This document shows positions 7,820 through 15,329 of a stretch of DNA of 64,000 bases, piece after piece. The notes under the pieces are model-generated. The model searched no databases, was not told the origin of the DNA, and worked only from the letters and a program-made list of their open reading frames with translations. Positions within the stretch are counted from its first letter, which is position 1. Every line of letters begins with the position of its first letter. A program made the translations under genes and the position numbers. The DNA is from JAQVSH01 sp964349835 (GTDB lineage: Bacteria > Bacteroidota > Bacteroidia > Bacteroidales > UBA4181), in assembly GCA_964349835.1 (NCBI GenBank), contig CAYGID010000002.1, positions 62,001 to 126,000 of the forward strand. Direction: 5' to 3'.

Positions 7820-8872
7820 CTATTTAATGGCCGCTCTGTTCAGTGCTGCTCTGTACCTTTGCGCGTTGCGGTTGTGTTCGGAAAGGGTTTTGGCAAAAGC
7901 GTGAAATCCGGAGAAATCCTCGCGGGCACAAAAATAGAGATAATTGTGCTCTTCGGCTTGGAGTACGGCATCGATCGAGGCAATGGAAGGGGTGCAAATG
8001 GGGCCCGGCGGAAGGCCTGGGTTTCTATAGGTGTTATAGGGCGATTCTACCTTGAGGTGTTCAAAGAGGATTCTGCGGAGAGTGCGGTCGCCGAGGGCAA
8101 ATTTCACGGTGGGGTCGGCCTGTAGCGGCATCTTCTTTCGAAGCCGGTTGAGATAGACGCCTGCGATACGACGTTTTTCGGAGTTCTGTTGTGTCTCCTG
8201 TTCAACAATCGAGGCAAGAACCGACACCTCAACCCGAGTCATTTGGAGCGCCTCGCGCTTTTGTTCCCTTCCGGGGTTCCAGAAACGGTTGTATTCGGCG
8301 AACATCCGCTCCATGAAGTTCATTGCCGAACTGTTCCAGTAAAACTCGTAGGTGTTGGGAATATAGAGGGCCGGTGAAGTGGCAGGGGTAAGGCCAAAAC
8401 GTTGTAGGAGGAGAGTGTCGGTCATTAGCGTAATCAGCGAGAGGGAGTCGGGCTCAATCTGCGATGCAACCACCTTTGCAAGCTGTTGGCTCGAGTGGAT
8501 ATTGTGAAATACCACTTTGACCGATGTCTGCGCACCCGACCTCAGCAAGCCGGCCAGCTCCCTGCTGCTCATACCCTCGCGCAGGAGATAACGTCCCGGC
8601 TTAACCTGACTGTCGTATTGCATCTTTTTTGCCGTCCATTCAAACCATTTTGGGTGGACAAGCCAACTACTGTCGGTGAGCGACTGCATAACATCAGAAA
8701 AGGTTGCCCCTGTTCGGATGTAGAGCGAGGCCTCCTCTTTTGCGCCCAACGAGAGGTTGGGGGCGGTTACCCTTCGCCATAGTTGGGATGCACCGAAAAG
8801 TAGAGCCGCAAGGAGGGCGAATATCAGGCCCATTAAGAGAAATTTGCTCCGGAAACGGGTTGCGTTAGACAT
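7820..8872 (-). CDS. mltG: Endolytic murein transglycosylase MltG
   Basis: 350 aa, anchored by one N-terminal transmembrane helix (about residues 11-31). It cleaves nascent glycan strands and so sets their length in the periplasm. The YceG/MltG catalytic domain shows LASIVEQET with Glu224 as catalytic residue, then LPLQADPT-like QADPTVKFALG and the YNTYRNPGLPPGPI signature, followed by FCAREDFSGFHAFAKTLSEHN. The GPI motif and the final H..N are intact. It is first gene of the mltG-nnr-DUF4831 unit, divergent from mgsA across 52 nt; TACTTTTG on the minus strand at 8899-8906 is the likely -7 box. Confidence 0.95.
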   Translation of the reverse strand: MSNATRFRSKFLLMGLIFALLAALLFGASQLWRRVTAPNLSLGAKEEASLYIRTGATFSDVMQSLTDSSWLVHPKWFEWTAKKMQYDSQVKPGRYLLREGMSSRELAGLLRSGAQTSVKVVFHNIHSSQQLAKVVASQIEPDSLSLITLMTDTLLLQRFGLTPATSPALYIPNTYEFYWNSSAMNFMERMFAEYNRFWNPGREQKREALQMTRVEVSVLASIVEQETQQNSEKRRIAGVYLNRLRKKMPLQADPTVKFALGDRTLRRILFEHLKVESPYNTYRNPGLPPGPICTPSIASIDAVLQAEEHNYLYFCAREDFSGFHAFAKTLSEHNRNAQRYRAALNRAAIK

Positions 8873-8878
8873 TTATAG

Positions 8879-8886
8879 TAAATTTG
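8879..8886 (+). promoter_or_regulatory. Promoter -7 box of mgsA operon (TAAATTTG)
   Basis: TAAATTTG followed by CACG, 38 nt before the mgsA ATG. A TTG lies at 8860-8862, at plausible -33 distance. It is only 12 nt from the opposing mltG box. Confidence 0.75.
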
Positions 8887-8898
8887 CACGATTTTCAG

Positions 8899-8906
8899 CA
8901 AAAGTA
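8899..8906 (-). promoter_or_regulatory. Promoter -7 box of mltG (TACTTTTG)
   Basis: The minus strand reads TACTTTTG followed by CTGA, 26 nt before the mltG ATG. The two divergent promoters overlap, so transcription in the two directions should compete. Confidence 0.7.
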
Positions 8907-8924
8907 ACAACAAAACTCCGAGTT

Positions 8925-9410
8925 ATGGATAAAATCAAAAACATTGCTATTGTAGCGCACGACAACCGAAAAATCGATATGATTGAATGGGTGGAGTGGA
9001 ATTGGCAGGTTTTATTGAAACACCGCCTTATCTGTACCGGAACCACCGGTCGTATGGTGGAGGAGGCTCTTTTGCAGAAGAAGAGAGAGTACAACGACCC
9101 CCGAACCCTCTATCTAACCCGTTTAAAGTCGGGTCCTTTGGGAGGCGACCAGCAGATGGGCGCTCTGATTTCGGATGGTGATGTAGACCTGCTCATCTTT
9201 TTCTGGGACCCCATGCAGCCTCAGCCCCACGATGTGGATGTGAAGGCGCTTCTTCGTATTGCAGTGCTTTACAACGTGGTTACCGCTTGTTCTCGTTCGA
9301 CGGCCGACTTTGTAATCTCTTCGCCCCTTTTTGACACAAGATACGACAGGGTTGTAAAGAGTCACGACGATTATATTAACCGCGACCTTGGGTCAACACC
9401 CAGGTTGTAA
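8925..9410 (+). CDS. mgsA: Methylglyoxal synthase
   Basis: 161 aa. It converts dihydroxyacetone phosphate to methylglyoxal, bypassing lower glycolysis when phosphate is short. Family marks are AHDNRK near residue 11, CTGTTGR at 37-43 (phosphate binding), SGPLGGDQQ with catalytic Asp75, and WDPMQPQPHDVDVKAL with His102 and Asp105. The frame is open upstream to 8757, but the start at 8925 gives the canonical N-terminus and sits 38 nt past a TAnnTTTG box. It is followed after 10 nt by dapB and then lepB on the same strand. Confidence 0.95.
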   Translation: MDKIKNIAIVAHDNRKIDMIEWVEWNWQVLLKHRLICTGTTGRMVEEALLQKKREYNDPRTLYLTRLKSGPLGGDQQMGALISDGDVDLLIFFWDPMQPQPHDVDVKALLRIAVLYNVVTACSRSTADFVISSPLFDTRYDRVVKSHDDYINRDLGSTPRL

Positions 9411-9420
9411 CCTTTTTTTT

Positions 9421-10137
9421 ATGCAAATAGCACTAATAGGTTATGGCCGGATGGGTCATGAGATTGAGGCGGCCGCAAAGGAGCGGGGCCATTCGGTTGT
9501 ACTTACCATCGATGTGGAGAATCTTCACGACCTGACTCCCGAAAATATCCGCAAGGCAGATGTAGCCATTGAGTTTACACGCCCCCAGACAGCTTTTCAG
9601 AACGTTTGCCTCTGCCTCAATGCCGGAGTCCCGGTGGTGAGCGGCACAACCGGTTGGTCGGATCAGCTTCCCGAAGCAGAGGCGCTTTGCCACCAAAAAG
9701 AGGGAGCCCTGCTCTGGGCTTCGAATTTCAGCTTGGGGATGAATCTCTTTTTCAAGTTGAACTCCTTTCTGGCGCATCTTATGAACCGTTTCAAAGAGTA
9801 TGACGCATCGATTACCGAAACGCACCATGTGCATAAGTTAGACGCACCCAGCGGCACGGCGATTACGCTTGCCGAGGGTGTACTGCAGGCACTCGACCGA
9901 AAATCGGTTTGGGAGTCGCAGGCTCAATCTTCGCCCGATGTGTTGCGGATTGATTCTGTGAGAGAGGGGAGTGTGCCCGGCCTCCATACCGTTCGTTACA
10001 GTTCCTTTTGCGATGCCATTGAGATTACACACGATGCCGCCAACCGGAAAGGTCTGGCTGTGGGCGCTCTTCTCGCAGCCGAATATCTGGCTGGGAAAAC
10101 CGGCGTTTATACCATGAACGACGTATTATTTCACTGA
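9421..10137 (+). CDS. dapB: 4-hydroxy-tetrahydrodipicolinate reductase
   Basis: 238 aa. The NAD(P)H-dependent reduction step of the lysine/diaminopimelate pathway. It has the nucleotide-binding GYGRMG at 7-12, IEFTRP, VSGTTGW and the signature ETHHVHKLDAPSGTA holding the catalytic His135/His136 and Lys139. The start at 9421 follows a run of eight T and gives MQIALIGYGRMG; a start at 9388 would add 11 residues of unlikely sequence overlapping mgsA. It is the second gene of mgsA-dapB-lepB. dapA lies about 4 kb downstream in a separate unit. Confidence 0.95.
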   Translation: MQIALIGYGRMGHEIEAAAKERGHSVVLTIDVENLHDLTPENIRKADVAIEFTRPQTAFQNVCLCLNAGVPVVSGTTGWSDQLPEAEALCHQKEGALLWASNFSLGMNLFFKLNSFLAHLMNRFKEYDASITETHHVHKLDAPSGTAITLAEGVLQALDRKSVWESQAQSSPDVLRIDSVREGSVPGLHTVRYSSFCDAIEITHDAANRKGLAVGALLAAEYLAGKTGVYTMNDVLFH

Positions 10138-10148
10138 CAATATAGAAT

Positions 10149-11576
10149 ATGAGCCACTCGGGTAAGGATATAGAAAGCACTGAAAAACCCTCTCCGCGTT
10201 TTGCACGGAAAGAGTTGGTACAATTTGCGGGAGTCATGCTACTCTTCCTCTTGTTTGTGGTGTGGGTGGGTTCTGCCTGGCTGTTGGTTTTATGCCCGGT
10301 TATAGTCGATGCCTATCTTCTCAAAAAGGTAAACTGGACTTTCTGGAAGCCGCGCGAAGGTAAGAGCAATTTTATTGTGGAGTGGATTGATGCCATTCTC
10401 TTTGCGGTGGTTGTGGTTTCGCTGATTAATATCTTTATTTTCCAGAACTACAAGATCCCTACCGGTTCCATGGAGAAGAGTCTCATGATTGGCGACCATC
10501 TCTACGTGAGTAAACTCAAGTATGGCCCCAAGTTGCCCAATACCCCCCTTTCGCTTCCCTTTATGCAGCACACCCTTCCCGGAACTTTGGGGAAGAAATC
10601 GTACCTGGAGTGGATTCAATGGCCCTATAAACGCTTGGTTGGCTTTACCACTGTAAAGCGCGACGATATTGTGGTCTTTAACTTTCCCGAAGGCGATACG
10701 GTGATTCTGCAATTGCCCAATGAGAGCTATTATGGGGTGTTATTGCAGTATGCCGCCATGTACCGAAATGATGAGCAGGGATCGGAGCGGCCGGCCGGCT
10801 GGTATGAGGCAAAGGCCCGCGAATACATTCGCCAGAATTACGACATTACTGTGCGCCCGGTCGATCGTCGCGACAATTACGTGAAGCGATGTGTGGCTCT
10901 TCCCGGCGACGTGTTGGAGGTGAGAGAAGGCAGGGTATTTATTGACGGAGTGGAACAGGAAAAATATCCCGGGCTTCAGTTCGATTACCGAGTGGTAACC
11001 GACGGATCGCGACTGAATCCTAAGACAATGCAGAATTTGGGTATCTATCGCGATGATTTGGTGGCCGAATCGGGTACCAGCTATATTGTTCCCCTAACGG
11101 TGGCCTCGGTTTTGGCTCTTTCAAATATTCAAACCGTTCGAAGCGTTGAGCGGGTCATGAACAGAGCCGGCCAGTTTAATGAGGCTATCTTCCCTCATCA
11201 TTCCGCCTTCCCGTGGAATGAGGATTATTTTGGTCCGCTGGCAATTCCACGTAAGGGCGAGACAGTACAACTCACTGCCGAATCGGTGGCGTTGTACGGG
11301 CGCATTATTTCGGCTTATGAGGGAAACAAGCTGGAGATTTTGCCTTCGGGCATCCGGATTAATGGGAAGGAGGCCAAGGAGTACACCTTTGCCATGGATT
11401 ACTACTTTATGATGGGCGACAATCGCGACCACTCCCTCGATTCTCGTTACTGGGGTTTTGTGCCTGAGGATCACATTGTGGGAGCACCCCGGCGAGTATG
11501 GCTCTCGCTCGACAAAGAAAAGAGCTTTCCCGCCAATATCCGATGGAACCGTTTTTTCAAAGCAGCGGGACGATAA
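10149..11576 (+). CDS. lepB: Signal peptidase I
   Basis: 475 aa, longer than the E. coli enzyme, as in other Bacteroidota. It removes signal peptides from exported proteins on the outer face of the inner membrane. Two hydrophobic segments (about 25-58 and 80-98) precede the catalytic domain. Ser107 (PTGSMEKSL) and Lys246 (DNYVKRCVALPGD) form the Ser/Lys dyad, and FMMGDNRDHSLDSRYWGFV is box E. A roughly 130-residue stretch between KSYLEW and the Lys box enlarges the beta domain. It is last in mgsA-dapB-lepB, 11 nt after dapB, and converges on cdaA across only 20 nt occupied by an octamer repeat. Confidence 0.95.
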   Translation: MSHSGKDIESTEKPSPRFARKELVQFAGVMLLFLLFVVWVGSAWLLVLCPVIVDAYLLKKVNWTFWKPREGKSNFIVEWIDAILFAVVVVSLINIFIFQNYKIPTGSMEKSLMIGDHLYVSKLKYGPKLPNTPLSLPFMQHTLPGTLGKKSYLEWIQWPYKRLVGFTTVKRDDIVVFNFPEGDTVILQLPNESYYGVLLQYAAMYRNDEQGSERPAGWYEAKAREYIRQNYDITVRPVDRRDNYVKRCVALPGDVLEVREGRVFIDGVEQEKYPGLQFDYRVVTDGSRLNPKTMQNLGIYRDDLVAESGTSYIVPLTVASVLALSNIQTVRSVERVMNRAGQFNEAIFPHHSAFPWNEDYFGPLAIPRKGETVQLTAESVALYGRIISAYEGNKLEILPSGIRINGKEAKEYTFAMDYYFMMGDNRDHSLDSRYWGFVPEDHIVGAPRRVWLSLDKEKSFPANIRWNRFFKAAGR

Positions 11577-11581
11577 AAAGA

Positions 11582-11600
11582 TAATGCTCTAATGCTCTAA
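11582..11600. repeat. Octamer tandem repeat (TAATGCTC x2.4)
   Basis: TAATGCTC occurs twice in tandem, followed by TAA, between the convergent ends of lepB and cdaA. The cdaA stop codon (minus strand TAG, 11597-11599) is made from the repeat. The same unit recurs at 35151-35175. Confidence 0.8.
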
Positions 11601-12370
11601 CTCAGATTATTCTCCAGTTCCTGGATGAGCTCTCTCCCTTCGAGGCCATAGAGAATCTTGCCTTGAACGGCCAGGGAGATTTTTCCGGTCTCTTCCGATA
11701 CCACCAACGCTATGGCGTCGGTCTGCTCGGTGATGCCTACGGCAGCTCTGTGACGGGTTCCAAAGTGAGCAGGCAGATTCTGTTTTTCGGTGATAGGCAA
11801 TATACATCGCGCTGCGTAGATCTTTCCCTTGCGCAAGATGACTGCACCATCGTGGAGTGGCGAGTTCTTAAAGAAGATGTTGAGGAGCAGCGGGCCGGTG
11901 GTTTCGGCATTCAGAACCACTCCGGTCTCTACCACGGCCTGAAGCTCCGACTCCCTGGTAATCACAATCAGCGCGCCTGTGCGAGTGTGCGACATCTCCT
12001 CACAGGCTCTTGCAATGGTGTTAATCTTTACCCCCTCCTGCGGTCCGTCGTGCGAGAAGATACGTTCAATCGACTGTTTGTAGCGTGAAAGGTACCGCGA
12101 TCCCACCATCAGCAGAAAACGGCGGATCTCCTGTTGGAAAAGGATGAGCAGGGCAATCATTCCAAGGCTCATGACCTGCCTGAAAATGGCGCTCATCAGT
12201 TGCATTTGCAGTACCTCCACAAAGAGCCAGATGGCGTAGATTCCTATGATGCCAACGGCAATGTTCATAGCCACAGTCCCCTTGATCATTCGGTAGAGCT
12301 GATACATCAGGTAGGCAACCAGTAGGATGTCTACAATGTCTATGATCCGGAGCGACAGAAAGCTAAACAT
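11597..12370 (-). CDS. cdaA: Membrane diadenylate cyclase CdaA
   Basis: 257 aa. It makes the second messenger c-di-AMP from two ATP at the inner membrane. Three hydrophobic segments occupy about residues 8-90. The cytosolic DAC (DisA_N) domain has NSPLHDGAVI with the DGA motif at 174-176 and GTRHRAAVG with RHR at 206-208, both required for catalysis. I chose the ATG at 12370 (MFSFLSLRIIDIVD); the frame extends 12 codons further. In many Bacteroidota cdaA follows folP, but here folP is about 35 kb away and cdaA converges on lepB. No close TAnnTTTG box was seen. Confidence 0.94.
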   Translation of the reverse strand: MFSFLSLRIIDIVDILLVAYLMYQLYRMIKGTVAMNIAVGIIGIYAIWLFVEVLQMQLMSAIFRQVMSLGMIALLILFQQEIRRFLLMVGSRYLSRYKQSIERIFSHDGPQEGVKINTIARACEEMSHTRTGALIVITRESELQAVVETGVVLNAETTGPLLLNIFFKNSPLHDGAVILRKGKIYAARCILPITEKQNLPAHFGTRHRAAVGITEQTDAIALVVSEETGKISLAVQGKILYGLEGRELIQELENNLS

Positions 12371-12395
12371 AATTGCAACAAATGAATTCGGGACA

Positions 12396-12428
12396 AAAAA
12401 GGCCATCCCCAGCGGAGATGGCCTTTTT
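12396..12428 (-). terminator. Terminator of the alpha-oxoamine synthase gene
   Basis: A 12-bp stem (12396-12407 with 12417-12428, 9-nt loop) with A/T runs on both sides lies 20 nt past the stop of the minus-strand gene at 12449. It overlaps the region just upstream of cdaA. Confidence 0.78.
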
Positions 12429-12448
12429 ACGAGTAGGGGTCGGATCCG

Positions 12449-13699
12449 CTAGGCCATACGTATTTGATCGCCTTCGTATTTGCCGGCGGCTAGTTTTTCT
12501 TTCACCTCCGCAAAGGCTTTCAATGTGATCTCCACATCCTCGAGAGAGTGTGCGGCGGTGGGGATTACCCTAAACATAATCATGCCTTTGGGCACAACCG
12601 GATAAACCACCACAGAACAGAAAATATTGTAGTTTTCGCGAAGATCGAGGATTACGTTGGTGGCTTCGGGAACCGTGCCTTTCATCATTACGGGAGTTAC
12701 CGGCGAGCCTCCTTTTCCGGTGTCGAAACCCATTTTTTGGAAACCTATCTGCAGCGCGTGGGCGATGGTCCAGAGACGTTCACGCAGTTCGGGACTATTC
12801 CTGAGTAGTTCGAGCCGTTTGAGTAGCCCTTCGACCATAGGCATCGGAAGCGATTTGGCATAGGTCTGCGAACGCATATTGTAGCGAAAATAGCTCATGA
12901 TGGCTTCAGGACCCGCAACGAAACCTCCGATGCCGGCCATCGACTTGGCAAAGGTTCCGAAATAGAGGTCAACGCCCTCCATGGTTTCGGGACCGAAAAA
13001 TTCGGAGGTGCCGGCTCCTGTGGGGCCCATGGTTCCAAAACCGTGGGCATCATCGATAAGCAGGCGGAAATTAAATTTTTTCTTAAACGCAACGATTTTG
13101 TCGATGGCACCCAAATCACCCACCATTCCGAAGACCCCTTCGGTAATGACGAGGATACCGCCACCGGTCTCTTCGGTAATCCTTGTGGCGCGTTCCATCG
13201 ACTTTTCGAACGAATCCATGTCGTTATGCTGGAATACAAAGCGTTTGCCAAGATGCAAACGCATGCCATCCATGATACAGGCATGATTGTCGGAGTCGTA
13301 CACAATCACATCGTGACGGCCGGCCAGATTATCAATAATGGAGATCATTCCCTGATAACCGTAATTGAGCAGGAAGGCATCCTCTTTTTTCTCGAACGAA
13401 GCCAGCTCTTTTTCCAGCTGTTCATGCAGCGAGGTGTGACCCGACATCATGCGGGCTCCCATCGGATAACCCAACCCCCATTTTGCAGCACCCTCTGCAT
13501 CGGCCTTGCGAACCTCGGGATGGTTTGCCAAACCAAGGTAGTTGTTTAGACTCCAAACCAACACCTCTTTCCCTCTGAACATCATTCGGGGATTGATTTG
13601 ACCCTCCAGTTTGGGAAACGAGAAATAGCCGTGTGCAAATTTACGGTACTGGCCCAGCGGCCCATCGCCCTGTTTTATGATTCTATCGAAAATATCCAC
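12449..13699 (-). CDS. Alpha-oxoamine synthase family enzyme (serine palmitoyltransferase-like)
   Basis: 416 aa, PLP-dependent fold type I. The family condenses an amino acid with an acyl thioester and includes serine palmitoyltransferase, KBL, BioF and the sulfonolipid enzymes that use cysteate. Seen here are WSLNNYLGLANHPEV, GARMMSGHTSLHEQLE, LIDDAHGFGTMG (Asp216-Asp217-Ala-His219) and TFAKSMAG with Lys252 as the probable PLP lysine. The N-terminus (GPLGQYRKFAHGYFSFPKLEG) is longer than in BioF or KBL. Bacteroidota make sphingolipids or sulfonolipids with such enzymes, so lipid synthesis is my favoured role, but the substrate cannot be read from sequence. It is monocistronic, with its own promoter (13746-13753) and terminator. 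Confidence 0.75.
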   Translation of the reverse strand: MDIFDRIIKQGDGPLGQYRKFAHGYFSFPKLEGQINPRMMFRGKEVLVWSLNNYLGLANHPEVRKADAEGAAKWGLGYPMGARMMSGHTSLHEQLEKELASFEKKEDAFLLNYGYQGMISIIDNLAGRHDVIVYDSDNHACIMDGMRLHLGKRFVFQHNDMDSFEKSMERATRITEETGGGILVITEGVFGMVGDLGAIDKIVAFKKKFNFRLLIDDAHGFGTMGPTGAGTSEFFGPETMEGVDLYFGTFAKSMAGIGGFVAGPEAIMSYFRYNMRSQTYAKSLPMPMVEGLLKRLELLRNSPELRERLWTIAHALQIGFQKMGFDTGKGGSPVTPVMMKGTVPEATNVILDLRENYNIFCSVVVYPVVPKGMIMFRVIPTAAHSLEDVEITLKAFAEVKEKLAAGKYEGDQIRMA

Positions 13700-13745
13700 G
13701 ATACTATGGTTTAATGGATGTTACAAACAGTTAGTTTAATTGGCA

Positions 13746-13753
13746 CAAATGTA
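13746..13753 (-). promoter_or_regulatory. Promoter -7 box of the alpha-oxoamine synthase gene (TACATTTG)
   Basis: The minus strand reads TACATTTG followed by TGCC, 46 nt before the ATG at 13699. Confidence 0.7.
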
Positions 13754-13828
13754 AGGGTTTTTCTCAAAATGGCCATTCTGCCGAATGGAATATATTTATC
13801 GAGCTACTGTTATTAAGCCTCCTTTTTT

Positions 13829-13836
13829 TACCTTTG
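13829..13836 (+). promoter_or_regulatory. Promoter -7 box of the DUF6913-dapA unit (TACCTTTG)
   Basis: TACCTTTG followed by TCGC, 23 nt before the ATG at 13860; a very short leader is implied. Confidence 0.7.
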
Positions 13837-13859
13837 TCGCGGGGCTAAAGCAACAACCA

Positions 13860-14426
13860 ATGGATATCATCACGAAGATAAGAGGCCATTTCGGCGAACG
13901 GCATCTCAACAGGGTATGTGTTGACCGTAGGCCGCGTGCTTCGATGGTGGGCTTTGAGCAGGCCTTGCAAGTGGGGGTATTCTGCCGGGTTTTTTCGGAA
14001 CTTGAATATCAACGGCTGCTCGACACGCTCCCCTCGCTCTTCTGTTCGGCCTCGCGCATCTCGCTTCTGTTATGGAATAAAACGGGGCACTCTTTACCAC
14101 GGGCTGCGGCTTCGCCCGAAGTAACCTGTTTTACCCGCCGCGATATTTCCTGGCGCATGGTTCCCGAAAATGCCGACGTTCGGCTCTTTGTGGAGGAGCC
14201 ATTCGATTTGCTGTTTGTGCCCGATGATCCCAGGCTCTTTCCTGTACGCTACATTACACTGATGTCGCGAGCCGGGTTTAAAATAGGCCCTTGGGCCGAC
14301 CTCAAGGATCCCCTTTTCGACTTTATGCTCAACCATCATGCGCAGAAAGATCGTTACTCTTTTTGTATGCAGATGCAGAATCTGCTGACTATGTTTACCG
14401 AACACAAACCTACACCGACACGATAA
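13860..14426 (+). CDS. DUF6913-like protein upstream of dapA
   Basis: 188 aa, no signal peptide. The C-terminal half has CFTRRDISWRM, EEPFDLLFVP, VRYITLMSRAGFKIG and a final amphipathic helix, the pattern of the Bacteroidota DUF6913 family, which has no known function and often precedes dapA. The start at 13860 follows the promoter box by 23 nt; codons upstream to 13785 would precede the promoter. dapA starts 9 nt after the stop, so the two are one transcript. A role linked to dapA is suggested only by position. Confidence 0.72.
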   Translation: MDIITKIRGHFGERHLNRVCVDRRPRASMVGFEQALQVGVFCRVFSELEYQRLLDTLPSLFCSASRISLLLWNKTGHSLPRAAASPEVTCFTRRDISWRMVPENADVRLFVEEPFDLLFVPDDPRLFPVRYITLMSRAGFKIGPWADLKDPLFDFMLNHHAQKDRYSFCMQMQNLLTMFTEHKPTPTR

Positions 14427-14435
14427 ATTCGCTCT

Positions 14436-15305
14436 ATGCTTCCATTCACTTTTCAAGGGACAGGCGTTGCGCTGGCAACTCCCTTTTCGGGAGATGGTTC
14501 CGTCGATTACAAGGCGCTCTCCCAACTGGTTGAATTTGTAATCAAAGGCGGGGTCGACTACCTTGTTGCCCTGGGCACCACCGCCGAAACCCCTACACTT
14601 ACCTCTGCCGAGAAATCGGCCATTCTTCGACACATTGTGCAGGTTGCCGGGAATGCGGTACCTGTTGTTGCCGGAGTGGGTGGAAACGACACTTTGTCGG
14701 TAGTGAAAAAGGTTGAGTCAACCGATTTTTCAGGTGTTTCGGCCTTACTGTCAGTTACTCCTTATTATAACAGACCCTCGCAGCAAGGTCTGATTGAGCA
14801 CTATTCGCGGGTTGCCGATGTCAGCCCTGTGCCTGTGATTCTGTACAATGTGCCCTCGCGCACCGGAGTCAATCTTGCCGCCGAAACCACCCTGAAACTG
14901 GCCGGACATCCACGTATCGCAGCGATTAAGGAGGCCTCCGGCAATCTGACACAGATGATGGAACTCATCAAAGGGGCGCCTGCCGGTTTTGTCGTGATTT
15001 CGGGCGACGATTATCTTGCCTTTCCCATGGCCGTGCTTGGGGCTTCGGGAGTCATCTCGGTTGCCGCCAATGTGGTGCCTGCTCAGGTATCTAAGATGAT
15101 GAGGGCTGCACTCGGGTTCAGAATTCCGGAGGCCAGAGAGCTCCATTATGAGTTGACAGGCCTCTTTTCGACCCTCTTTGCAGAGGGGAATCCTGTAGGG
15201 GTGAAGGCGGCTCTCTCTATTCTGGGAATTGCCCACAACCAATTGCGCCTCCCCTTGGTTTCGGGTTCCGATCAGCTTCTCGCAAGCCTGCGTCAACAGC
15301 TATAA
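14436..15305 (+). CDS. dapA: 4-hydroxy-tetrahydrodipicolinate synthase
   Basis: 289 aa, a TIM-barrel aldolase condensing pyruvate and aspartate semialdehyde at the first committed step of lysine/diaminopimelate synthesis. Visible are ALGTTAETPTL (substrate-binding Thr pair near 48-49), SVTPYYNRPSQQGL, Tyr137 in VILYNVPSRTG, and Lys165 in IAAIKEASGN, which forms the Schiff base. Length and all active-site residues are normal. It is the second gene of DUF6913-dapA; a lipoprotein gene follows after 24 nt and may share the transcript up to the terminator at 16786-16820. Confidence 0.96.
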   Translation: MLPFTFQGTGVALATPFSGDGSVDYKALSQLVEFVIKGGVDYLVALGTTAETPTLTSAEKSAILRHIVQVAGNAVPVVAGVGGNDTLSVVKKVESTDFSGVSALLSVTPYYNRPSQQGLIEHYSRVADVSPVPVILYNVPSRTGVNLAAETTLKLAGHPRIAAIKEASGNLTQMMELIKGAPAGFVVISGDDYLAFPMAVLGASGVISVAANVVPAQVSKMMRAALGFRIPEARELHYELTGLFSTLFAEGNPVGVKAALSILGIAHNQLRLPLVSGSDQLLASLRQQL

Positions 15306-15329
15306 TCTATTACCAGATAACCCTTTGAT

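Noticed and set aside
8757..8924. Upstream extension of mgsA
   Set aside because: It would overlap mltG and its promoter; the family start is at 8925, 38 nt after a good promoter box.
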